NCBI RefSeq assembly: GCF_001613325.1
Contig: NZ_BDCD01000038.1
Span: 33,635-97,634 of the forward strand
DNA length: 64,000 nt
Source: Nocardia yamanashiensis NBRC 100130
Lineage (GTDB): Bacteria > Actinomycetota > Actinomycetes > Mycobacteriales > Mycobacteriaceae
Direction of reading: 5' to 3'
Positions within the stretch are counted from its first letter, which is position 1, and each line of letters starts with the position of its first letter. Under the pieces are notes generated by a model. The model saw only the letters and a list, made by a program, of their open reading frames with translations, was not told the DNA's origin and did no database searches. The position numbers and the translations under genes are program-made. Shown here one piece after another: positions 8,248 to 16,369 of this stretch.

Positions 8248-8726
8248 GTCAGGTGATCAAGGTCTTTACGCCGGTCAAGCGCGTGCCCACGATGATCGGC
8301 AAAGCCCAGAACGGGCAGCGCCTGCCCTTCGGCCCCTACACGCTGCCACAGATCGCGGCCGCGGCCGTCATGCTGCTGGTGACCGCGGTGTGCTCGATGA
8401 ACCTGCCGGCCAACCCCGCGGTCACCTTCGTCACCGGCGCGATCCTGACCGCGATCGTGGTGTTCTCCCTCGGACTAGTGCCCTACACCGGTGTTCGCCT
8501 CACCTCGCGCGCGATGTGGCTCACCAGGTTACTGATCCTGCGCAAACCCGCGTCGGCCTCGGGGATGCCGGTGGACATCGACACCGCCCGGAATCTGCTG
8601 TTCGTGGAGGAGAGCGTGGTGGTGGTGATGCCTTCCACGACACGGCAATCGAAGCCCGCGGCCGGTGCGAAGCCCGTGCTGGCACTCGGCGATATTCCGG
8701 CCCTGCTCGCGAGCAAGCGCGGCTGA
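8244..8726 (+). CDS. VirB3/PrgI-like membrane protein
   Basis: A 160-residue protein with a basic N-terminus (VIKVFTPVKRVPTMIGK), two closely spaced membrane helices (about residues 35-80) and a cytosolic tail. VirB3/PrgI-family proteins have this form and are encoded directly before the VirB4 ATPase, with which they work. ATG 8244 overlaps the previous stop as ATGA, and its own stop overlaps the next start, so the three genes are translationally coupled. Assignment rests on topology and position. Confidence 0.65.
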   Translation: MSQVIKVFTPVKRVPTMIGKAQNGQRLPFGPYTLPQIAAAAVMLLVTAVCSMNLPANPAVTFVTGAILTAIVVFSLGLVPYTGVRLTSRAMWLTRLLILRKPASASGMPVDIDTARNLLFVEESVVVVMPSTTRQSKPAAGAKPVLALGDIPALLASKRG

Positions 8727-11239
8727 TGGCATTCGATCGCGACCTGCAACCCACCGCGGCCATCCGCGGCAACCTGCAATTCACCCACTCGGGCCTGGTC
8801 TGCGCCATGTACTTCATCCAGCCCATCGGCTACGGGCTGCGCAAATCCGGAGACAAATTCGATGTGAAACTCGCCCACCACTCCTTGATCAACAACCTGC
8901 CGAACGGATCACTGCTGCTGGGCATCCAAGCCCGGCTCAATACCGTGGACGTGCTGGGCAAGATGGTGGAGGGCATCGACCTCGACGAGTGCGACGACTA
9001 CGCGCTCGAGGTGGTCGCATCCTATGAACGCGTGCGCGCCATCGTGCCGCAGACCAGGCTGTTTCTGCTTTCGATACCGGTGGGATCGGCCAATACGGGC
9101 ATGTCGGCGGTCTCGCGGCTGTGGCGCGGCGGAACCGGCTTCGACCCCTCGTCGATCTCGCGCACCGAGATCGCCGGATACGAGGAGCGCGCCGGTGAGA
9201 TCCTCTCGCGTATCGGCGGTGACTTCGACCCGGTCCCGGTCCCGGCTGCCCTGTTCCAATGGCTGTGGGAGCACTACCTGTCCCGGGGCGCATCGGGCGA
9301 TCCGGTGGCGCCGACTCGTGCCGGAGCCCTCGACGACGCGACCGCCGCGGTCTTTCGTTCCGCGGCCCTGGACGAAGGCGCACAAGCCGACAGCAAGCGC
9401 CGCCTTCGACCCTCGTTCGTGCCCGTGATCAAAGTGGTGCAACCCGATTTCGAGTACCAGCCTTCCTACCAGGCGATGCTCACCCCGCACTCGTTTCCCT
9501 ACGCGGGCATGACCTTTCCCGGCGGCAGCGAATTCCTCAACGTGCTCGAAGGACTCAACGGCGTCACCGTGGACTGGGGCATCCGGATCTCGACCAAACC
9601 CGCCGATCAGGTGCTCAAGAACAACGAAACCAACCTGCGCCGGCTCGGCGAGCAGATGGACCAACGCGACCAAGAGGTGTCCTTCGCACAGAACACCCTG
9701 CTGTCCAAGGCGCAGATGCTCGGCGAATACAACCAGCATTTCGAGGTCAACGGCGCCGAATCGGAGGTCTCGTTCACGACTGTGATCGCGGTAGGCAGCC
9801 CCTCCCGTGACATCACCCTGGACGCGGTCAACACGCTCAAACGCCGATACAAGCGGTTCCAGATCGATCTCACCGCACCACTGGGCGCGCAGGTCGACCT
9901 GTGGTCGATGCTGGTACCCGGCAGCCCGAGCCGGCGCGCCTATGACGACTACGCCCACATCGTGCCCTCGGACATGTGGGCCGGGTTCGTGCCGTTCACC
10001 ACCAGTCAGATCGGTGACGACAGCGGGCCGGTGATCGGGGTCAACCTGATGTCGGGCCATTTCGAACCTATCCACTTCGGGATCATGGAGGCCGCTTTCC
10101 ACGATCTGTCCGCGTCTTTCGCGGTCACCGGCGAGCTCGGCTCAGGCAAGTCCTATTTCCTGAAACTGATCGCGGCGCTTGTGCACGATATGGGCGGTCA
10201 GTTCCTGGCCATCGACCGCAGTCAGGTCGGCGAGTGGGAGCATTTCGCCTCCGCCATCGACGACGCGGTGATCATCGACCTGGCCAACCCCACCGTCTCG
10301 CTGGACCCGCTGCGCCTGTTCGAACCCGGCATCGCCGGCGAACGCACCCTGGATTCGATTCTGCCGCTGCTGGATCTCTCACCCACCTCGGGCGCGGGCG
10401 CGGCCGCGAGCGCACTGCTGACCCCACGCGCAATCGCCGAACACCGCATCCGTTCCTTGCGTGACCTGTACCAGGTGGCGCTGAAACTACGGCAGGACCC
10501 CAACCTTGCGGCGGAGTACGCCGATCTGGCCGCGCGCCTGGGGACCGTCGCGGAGCGGGTACCGGTGCTCTTCGACCCGCACCTGCCGCCGCTACGCTTG
10601 GACGCCGCCGCCACGGTGGTGCGCAGCCATCACGTGGCGCTGCCGACCGCCGAGGAGCTCACCACCCCGCACCTGTACAACCGGTTGCCGCTGACCAAAC
10701 GCCTCGGCACCGCCCTGTACGAACTGGTCGGTGTGGCCGCCCGGGAAGCGTTCCTCAGCGACAACGGCCGCTTCGGGCTACTGGTGGGCGATGAAGCCCA
10801 CCACTTCACCCAAACCCAGGTCGGCGCGGCGGTCACCTCCGATTTCAGCCGCGATGGCCGAAAACACTTGGCCGCAATCGGATTGGCCTCCCACGATCCG
10901 GCGACCGACTTCCAGGGCGCCGCCCACAATCTGATCCCGAACCGCTTCGTGTTCCGCCAGCGCGACGAAACGCTGGCCCGCAACAGCCTCGAATGGCTCG
11001 GTGTCGATCTCGAGGAAGCGCCGTACCTGCTGCAGATCCTGCGCGAGGAGACCTCCCCGCCGGTCGGCCAGGGCCGCCAAGTGCCCGAGGAACGACGCGG
11101 CGAGATGTTCATGCGCGACGCACTCAACAGGATCGGCCGCGGTAAGGTGCTGGGCCCCGCACGACCTGACCGGGCCGCCGCGATCACCAGCACGCCGAAA
11201 ACAGGGCGCACCACCACCGATCGCCAGGCACTCACATGA
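8726..11239 (+). CDS. VirB4/TraC-like conjugation ATPase
   Basis: An 837-residue AAA+ ATPase that would power assembly of the conjugation channel. Walker A is GELGSGKS at residues 469-476; the Walker B-like segment is FGLLVGDEAHHF. The N-terminal half is a VirB4-type domain, and the region around TSDFSRDGRKHLAAIGLASHDP matches the sensor part typical of VirB4/TraC. It is close to the SCO6880-like ATPases of actinomycete elements. ATG 8726 overlaps the upstream stop (TGATG) and the stop overlaps the next start (ATGA). No relaxase or VirD4/TcpA-type coupling ATPase is in the window, so those functions must lie elsewhere. Confidence 0.88.
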   Translation: MAFDRDLQPTAAIRGNLQFTHSGLVCAMYFIQPIGYGLRKSGDKFDVKLAHHSLINNLPNGSLLLGIQARLNTVDVLGKMVEGIDLDECDDYALEVVASYERVRAIVPQTRLFLLSIPVGSANTGMSAVSRLWRGGTGFDPSSISRTEIAGYEERAGEILSRIGGDFDPVPVPAALFQWLWEHYLSRGASGDPVAPTRAGALDDATAAVFRSAALDEGAQADSKRRLRPSFVPVIKVVQPDFEYQPSYQAMLTPHSFPYAGMTFPGGSEFLNVLEGLNGVTVDWGIRISTKPADQVLKNNETNLRRLGEQMDQRDQEVSFAQNTLLSKAQMLGEYNQHFEVNGAESEVSFTTVIAVGSPSRDITLDAVNTLKRRYKRFQIDLTAPLGAQVDLWSMLVPGSPSRRAYDDYAHIVPSDMWAGFVPFTTSQIGDDSGPVIGVNLMSGHFEPIHFGIMEAAFHDLSASFAVTGELGSGKSYFLKLIAALVHDMGGQFLAIDRSQVGEWEHFASAIDDAVIIDLANPTVSLDPLRLFEPGIAGERTLDSILPLLDLSPTSGAGAAASALLTPRAIAEHRIRSLRDLYQVALKLRQDPNLAAEYADLAARLGTVAERVPVLFDPHLPPLRLDAAATVVRSHHVALPTAEELTTPHLYNRLPLTKRLGTALYELVGVAAREAFLSDNGRFGLLVGDEAHHFTQTQVGAAVTSDFSRDGRKHLAAIGLASHDPATDFQGAAHNLIPNRFVFRQRDETLARNSLEWLGVDLEEAPYLLQILREETSPPVGQGRQVPEERRGEMFMRDALNRIGRGKVLGPARPDRAAAITSTPKTGRTTTDRQALT

Positions 11240-13773
11240 TCACGCCGGGCCCCGTGCGCCGATACCTGGACCAGCCGGTGCTCGGGTGGCTGCTCCGGAC
11301 CGACCTGACAATCCCGACGCTGCCGCGAGCCTGGCAGCGACTGCGAGCGTGGACCCGGGTCTCACGCCGCCGCCGTATAGCGGTGACCCTCGCGGCACTG
11401 GTCACCGCGTTGGTCATCCTGCCGTGCTGCCTGGGCGCCGTCGCGCTGGCAGAATCCGGCTCGCCCTCGGGGACTGCGGCAGCGGGAAACGCGTTGGGTG
11501 GGTTGAATGTCCGCGATTCCGCCGGGGTCAATCTGGCCAGCTATCAGATCTTCATCGACAGGGGTGGCGTCCTGCATCCGCTCACCACGGCTACGGCATT
11601 CGTGGTGAAACTCGAATGCGCCGGATGGATGATCATCACGATCTGCGTCTGCTGGCTGATCCCCGAAATCCTGTCCCTGAGCTTTCTCAACATCATCGCC
11701 ATGCCGATGCGCGGAATCGGACGCGCCTTCGCCCATGACATCGGTACCAGCGCCGTATTGATCCTGGCCAGCACCGTCGGCGCGGCCTGCGTGGCCGCCT
11801 TCGTACTGCGTGGCCTGCATGCCAAGGCGAGCATGCAGATCGTCACCATGATCTTCGTGGCGATCATCGGACCGGTATTCCTGGCCGACCCGTTGGCCGA
11901 AACACTCTCGCCCGAGGGCTGGCTGGCCCAAGGCCGCGATGTCGGTCTGTCGGTTGCGGCCGGCATCACCGGTGACGGTCACGCGCAACCGGACCGGCTC
12001 ATCACGAACATGCAGCAACAACTCGCCGACGGGTTCGCGCGCCGTCCTTTGCAGGTATGGAACTTCGGGCATGTAGTCGACGAACTGCCTTCCTGCCGCG
12101 CCGCCTGGACGGCGGCCACAATGGCCGCGAACGACGACATGATGAAGGCGGGGATGCGCAACTGCGGCGACATGGCCGCCTCACAGGCCGCCTCTCAGGT
12201 GACCTTCGGGCAGATCGGCATCGGGCTGCTGATCCTGATCACGGGGATCATGCTGCTGGCCTTCGCCGTCGTGCTCTCGGTCCGCGTCGTGCACTCCGCG
12301 CTTGACTCCATCTTCCACGGGATGATGGCCGTATTCGGCTTCGCCGCAGGTGGATTCGTCTATGGACCGACCCAAACCTTCCTCATACGCAATCTGGTGG
12401 CCGGTTTCTTCGCCGGCGCGCGGATGGCCGCGGAGGTGGTGTTCCTGACCGTGTACGTCATGCTCATCAACAACGTGTTCGAGCAGGCGCACGGTCAGGT
12501 GCTCCCAGCATTCATCATCGGCGCGATCATCGAGATCGTCGCGATCCTCCAGCTGCGCCGGTTGTCGGACAGTTTGGATCGCGGAAACGATTGGGTGGCT
12601 GGACGTTTCGCCGCCGCCATACAGGGCGGCGGAGGTGGTGGTGGCGGATCGGCCGGCATCGGGGCCGCTGCGGCGAGTCGGCACGGGCTGGGCGTGATGG
12701 GGATGCTCGGCATGGCCTCCGCGATCAACGGGTCACCGCTCACCGAATGGATGTTCATGGGAACCCGGGCACCTTTGAGCCGCTACTCCCGTGATGCGCG
12801 CCGTGGACTGAAAGCCGCGTACCACATGCGCAAACTGCACAGCGATGCGGCGCGGAAGGCGGCGAATGCCAATGGTGGTATTGATTCCATCAAAGGCCAG
12901 GCTGCGGCGATTCACGCAATGAAGAACATCGGCGCGGGCGACGGCGACCTGTTGGCGGGACTGATCGGCGCCGGTGCCAGCACCCGCGGAGGGATGTTGA
13001 ACAGCACTCTCGGGACCTACCAGCAGATCACCGGGACTGCCGATCGCTATTCGTCGAATCTGCATCGCGGCAGAGCAATCGCCGCCATGCTCCAACTTCG
13101 CAAAGGCGCCGCGGCGCTCACCGCAGCCGGGCCGAACGCGACTCGGGAGGAGATCCGCACCGTCGCTGCGAATCTCGCGCACCTGCGCGGCGTGGCGCTG
13201 GATATGCACCGAGACAGCCCTGAACACATCCCACTCCCTGCCGCGCATGAGGCATTCGTCACCGAATACATGGACAACCCCACGCAGGAACGACTAGTCG
13301 CGCTGGCTCGGGTCGTGCAAGGCGACACACTCAAGGGGCTGGTGGCCTATGACTCGACGGAGAAGAAATGGGATCTCGCGAAGGATGAAGAAGGTCGTGT
13401 CAAGACCGATATCGGCAGTGAAGCACCCGATCTGGTCCTACTGCTCAACACCCTGCAGTCACACGAGGGAGCACCTGGCGACACGCAGCGCCGCACCGAC
13501 GCCGCTCGGCTCATGTGGGCGTCGATCGGACATCGGCTGGATAACCAGTTTATTTCGGCGTCAAAGGAATTGGAAAAGACCCCTGGCGATCTGACCCTGA
13601 TGGACAAAACTATCCGGCCGCTGGTCGCCGCCGAAGCGACCGCCCGGCGGACCCCCTACGGCATGACTCAACCCGAGAATCAACTCGCACCGGAACATGG
13701 CCCCAAGAATGCCAAAGCCACCCCCGTCGATTACCGAGAAGCCATGGAACGAGTGGCGCGCGAATATCAGTAG
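11236..13773 (+). CDS. VirB6/TrbL-like polytopic conjugation protein, copy 1
   Basis: An 845-residue protein. After an N-terminal helix and an outer loop with the GLNVRDSAGVNLASYQ motif come about six to eight membrane helices (residues about 125-440). A glycine run and a long hydrophilic helical C-terminal domain follow, presumably cytosolic. The hydrophobic core and the PLQVWNFGHV, VFGFAAGGFVYGPTQ and AHGQVLPAF motifs recur in the minus-strand gene at 16370-18640, so the two are paralogues. This topology suits the VirB6/TrbL channel subunit that partners VirB4. ATG overlaps the VirB4 stop. Confidence 0.75.
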   Translation: MITPGPVRRYLDQPVLGWLLRTDLTIPTLPRAWQRLRAWTRVSRRRRIAVTLAALVTALVILPCCLGAVALAESGSPSGTAAAGNALGGLNVRDSAGVNLASYQIFIDRGGVLHPLTTATAFVVKLECAGWMIITICVCWLIPEILSLSFLNIIAMPMRGIGRAFAHDIGTSAVLILASTVGAACVAAFVLRGLHAKASMQIVTMIFVAIIGPVFLADPLAETLSPEGWLAQGRDVGLSVAAGITGDGHAQPDRLITNMQQQLADGFARRPLQVWNFGHVVDELPSCRAAWTAATMAANDDMMKAGMRNCGDMAASQAASQVTFGQIGIGLLILITGIMLLAFAVVLSVRVVHSALDSIFHGMMAVFGFAAGGFVYGPTQTFLIRNLVAGFFAGARMAAEVVFLTVYVMLINNVFEQAHGQVLPAFIIGAIIEIVAILQLRRLSDSLDRGNDWVAGRFAAAIQGGGGGGGGSAGIGAAAASRHGLGVMGMLGMASAINGSPLTEWMFMGTRAPLSRYSRDARRGLKAAYHMRKLHSDAARKAANANGGIDSIKGQAAAIHAMKNIGAGDGDLLAGLIGAGASTRGGMLNSTLGTYQQITGTADRYSSNLHRGRAIAAMLQLRKGAAALTAAGPNATREEIRTVAANLAHLRGVALDMHRDSPEHIPLPAAHEAFVTEYMDNPTQERLVALARVVQGDTLKGLVAYDSTEKKWDLAKDEEGRVKTDIGSEAPDLVLLLNTLQSHEGAPGDTQRRTDAARLMWASIGHRLDNQFISASKELEKTPGDLTLMDKTIRPLVAAEATARRTPYGMTQPENQLAPEHGPKNAKATPVDYREAMERVAREYQ

Positions 13774-13826
13774 CGCCGAGGTCACCGCGCGGGGTCGAGG
13801 CGAGCGCGGCGGCAGGGAGGTACACG

Positions 13827-14618
13827 ATGATCAAACAACTTGTGGTGCGGGCGTTGGTGATCCGCTGGCCCATCCCCGTGCTAATAGTGGTGACCCTGGG
13901 GTTGGGTCTGGTCTTCACGGTGATCGTGTCGGCGTTGGGTCCCATCGACTCGTCGATGTCGGCTGACCTGAGCACCGAATGTGCCACGTCGGCAGGTCCC
14001 GGCTCGATGCCGTCAGCCTCACCCACATTTGGGCCTCCCCCCGGAAGGTCCGCGGGCAATTCGGATACCGGCTTCTCGCCACAGCAGCGGGAATGTATGG
14101 ACGCGCTGTGTGTGCAGCGCATCGCAATCGTCCTGGCCGATCAGCAGACGCAGGCAGTCGGCGTGGCCGCTGAGCCGGCCGCGGTGATCGCGGCCATCTT
14201 CCGTCGCGCCGCCCTCACGCGGGCTGCAGGTTGTCCCGCGCCGAGCACTCGCGAGACGATCGACATCGTCTCCGCCACCGCCGGACCCAGCACCCCGGCC
14301 ATCTCCGCCACCGCTGGGCGCGGCCCCTCGACGGACACGTCCGCCACGAATTGCCAGACCGGGTCCGCAGCGACGACGTCGCTACCGGAAACGCTTGTGG
14401 CGCAAAGCATGTGTGGTCAGCGTGTGAATCCCGCGGCGATCTCGATTGCGGACCTGGTGTACTGGGAATACCTCGAACAGGCACCTCGCCGGGTCGGGAT
14501 CGCGATGGGCGAGGGCATGATGCTGACGGATGACCCGGCGACCGCGCGCCTGACACTCACGGCCCTGCCGCAGGACTCGGAGGTGCGAGTTAACCGGATT
14601 CTCGGGTCCGACTGGTGA
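13827..14618 (+). CDS. Membrane-anchored T4SS-operon protein, unknown function
   Basis: A 263-residue protein with one N-terminal membrane anchor (residues about 13-38, IRWPIPVLIVVTLGLGLVFTVIV) and an outer, Ser/Thr/Ala-rich domain with six cysteines that could form disulfides. I do not recognise the family. A strong ribosome site (AGGGAGG) precedes ATG 13827. Its stop overlaps the GTG of the NlpC/P60 gene, so the two are coupled. In many Gram-positive conjugation operons an anchored wall hydrolase occupies this place. Here the anchor and the hydrolase may be split into two proteins, but that is inference. Confidence 0.7.
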   Translation: MIKQLVVRALVIRWPIPVLIVVTLGLGLVFTVIVSALGPIDSSMSADLSTECATSAGPGSMPSASPTFGPPPGRSAGNSDTGFSPQQRECMDALCVQRIAIVLADQQTQAVGVAAEPAAVIAAIFRRAALTRAAGCPAPSTRETIDIVSATAGPSTPAISATAGRGPSTDTSATNCQTGSAATTSLPETLVAQSMCGQRVNPAAISIADLVYWEYLEQAPRRVGIAMGEGMMLTDDPATARLTLTALPQDSEVRVNRILGSDW

Positions 14619-16237
14619 CCGGTTCGATACCGGCGAGCACCACGCCGGAAGATACTGCCGCCGAACCGCAGCCGAGCCGGTCCGGTGCCACACCGTGGAC
14701 TTCGGCGCGTGCGACGGCCGACGCGCCGAAGCCGAACGGCGATGAGGCCTCGGGGCTTGGGGCTGCCTTCCCGGCGGCGAGCGCCGCAGACCTGGAGGAC
14801 TGGTCGGCGGCCGTCCCGGGCGGGATTTCAGGCGTCGCCGGGCTGGAGCGATCGAACACGGTGACCGAATGGCAACTGGCGCAACCGACGACGCCGACCG
14901 GAATATTCGTGGGTCCGACCCCGGCCCTCGCCGCAACGGAAGGGGCGACCTCGAGGGCCGAACTCGGGGGTGCGCAATCGATTACACCGACCGGACCGGC
15001 AACACTCGCCGGCTCGGCGGCCGTCGCCGCGGTCGCCGAACCCGCGATCGAGATCGATCCGGGATTCGCGGAACGCGATTTCGCCAGGAATTTCGCGGGC
15101 GCGATCGCCGATCGGCCGCTCGGTGCCGCGCCCCTGGTGGGCACGTCCGCCACCCACACGCCGTCCGCCCGGACGGAGGGAGTTGCCGCACCGAAGCTGC
15201 CGGCCGGGTCCGTGCCGGTGTCCGCGATCGATCCGGGAGTCGAGGAACGCGACTTCGCGAAGGACTTCGCGGCCGCGTTCGCCGCCCGCTCGGCGGGTGC
15301 CGCGCCACTCGCGGGCACCTCCGCCTCTCCAGCCGTGTCACCGCGGCCGACGGGAACGCCAACCCCGAAAGTCCTTTCCCCGCAAGCACGGGCCACCCTC
15401 GAGGTCCTGAAAGTGTTGCGGGCCGCCTACGGTGGCGACCCGGCGACCGCGCCCGGAACCGGCGGTGTGTCGACAGCGAGCACGGGGGCGGGTGACGGCA
15501 AAACCATGCGCGCGTTGCGTGCGACGGAGCTGTATCAGCGCATGGCGATGGCCGCCTTCCGCAACCTCGACGAGCAGCTGGCCGCTTACCTCACGTCGTT
15601 CGCGGGCAGCCAGCGGGTCGACCGGGCCGCACTCGGCCGCTTCCTGACCCAACTCGATGTCGAACTGGCCGCCGTCGGCGGCGCCACCTACACGCCCGCC
15701 GGCCAGCAGAAAGTGCGTGCCATCCTCACCGCCGCCCTCCAGCGTGGGCAGTCACTGGTCGGCGCGACGAACGCGAATGCCGCCGACACCGCCGCCGCCA
15801 TCGACCAGTTGACCGCGCAATATCTGGTGAACCTGGTGGGCGGCAGGCATTCCGGCCTCGCCATCGACTCCGGCGGCGGGCCGGGGCGGCAAGCGGCATT
15901 GGTCGCGCTGAGACAGCAGGGCGTGCCCTATGTGTGGGGCGGGACAACACCGAGCGGCTTCGACTGCTCGGGGCTGATGCAATACGCGGCGCGGGCATCC
16001 GGAGCCTCGATCCCGCGCACCTCCCAAGAGCAATACGAGAGATTGCCGCCCGTGTCGCCCAGCGCTATCCGGCCCGGCGACCTGATCTTCCCGTCATCCA
16101 GCATGAAAGGCGGGCAGTCGCCGACCCACGTCATGATGTATCTCGGAAACAACCAGTGCGTCGAAGCCCCGCGCACCGGCCTGAACGTGCGCGTGGTCGC
16201 GCTGCCCGACACCTTCGAAGCCGCACGGTGGAGCTGA
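14615..16237 (+). CDS. NlpC/P60 (C40) hydrolase with internal repeats
   Basis: A 540-residue protein whose last 115 residues are an NlpC/P60 peptidoglycan endopeptidase domain: GVPYVWGGTTPSGFDCSGL with catalytic C451, then THVMMYLG carrying the histidine. It would cut stem peptides to open the wall for the conjugation channel. Residues 1-140 are low-complexity Ala/Pro/Thr-rich. Two 33-residue repeats follow at residues 147-179 and 205-237. No signal peptide or membrane helix is present, which is odd for a wall enzyme. It may be carried by the anchored protein encoded just upstream, or leave by the adjacent secretion system. The GTG start overlaps the previous stop. Confidence 0.85.
   Translation: MTGSIPASTTPEDTAAEPQPSRSGATPWTSARATADAPKPNGDEASGLGAAFPAASAADLEDWSAAVPGGISGVAGLERSNTVTEWQLAQPTTPTGIFVGPTPALAATEGATSRAELGGAQSITPTGPATLAGSAAVAAVAEPAIEIDPGFAERDFARNFAGAIADRPLGAAPLVGTSATHTPSARTEGVAAPKLPAGSVPVSAIDPGVEERDFAKDFAAAFAARSAGAAPLAGTSASPAVSPRPTGTPTPKVLSPQARATLEVLKVLRAAYGGDPATAPGTGGVSTASTGAGDGKTMRALRATELYQRMAMAAFRNLDEQLAAYLTSFAGSQRVDRAALGRFLTQLDVELAAVGGATYTPAGQQKVRAILTAALQRGQSLVGATNANAADTAAAIDQLTAQYLVNLVGGRHSGLAIDSGGGPGRQAALVALRQQGVPYVWGGTTPSGFDCSGLMQYAARASGASIPRTSQEQYERLPPVSPSAIRPGDLIFPSSSMKGGQSPTHVMMYLGNNQCVEAPRTGLNVRVVALPDTFEAARWS
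15053..15325 (+). repeat. Two tandem 58-residue-period protein repeats
   Basis: Inside the NlpC/P60 gene, units starting at 15053 and 15227 (174-base period) encode the pattern IDPG.xERDFAx.FA.A.A.R..GAAPL.GTSA twice. The intervening linkers are less alike. They could be a binding motif for a partner protein. Confidence 0.7.
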
Positions 16238-16369
16238 AACAAGCACTACCACAACAGTATCGGTGGATTGACGACCCGGGCTCTGACAGGCTCGCGGTGG
16301 CGGCTCTGCATGGTACGACGGCGTCGTGTCGCGTGACGAAGTCCCGGGTGTGGGCTCGGTTCACAGTAG

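Noticed and set aside
8909..10102. Long minus-strand open frame opposite the VirB4-like gene
   Set aside because: High-GC codon structure leaves long mirror frames; its protein has no recognisable domain and the plus-strand frame has clear ATPase motifs.
16315..16327. ACGACGGCGTCGT inverted repeat between convergent genes
   Set aside because: Six-base arms around a single base cannot form a terminator hairpin, and short GC palindromes are common at this composition.
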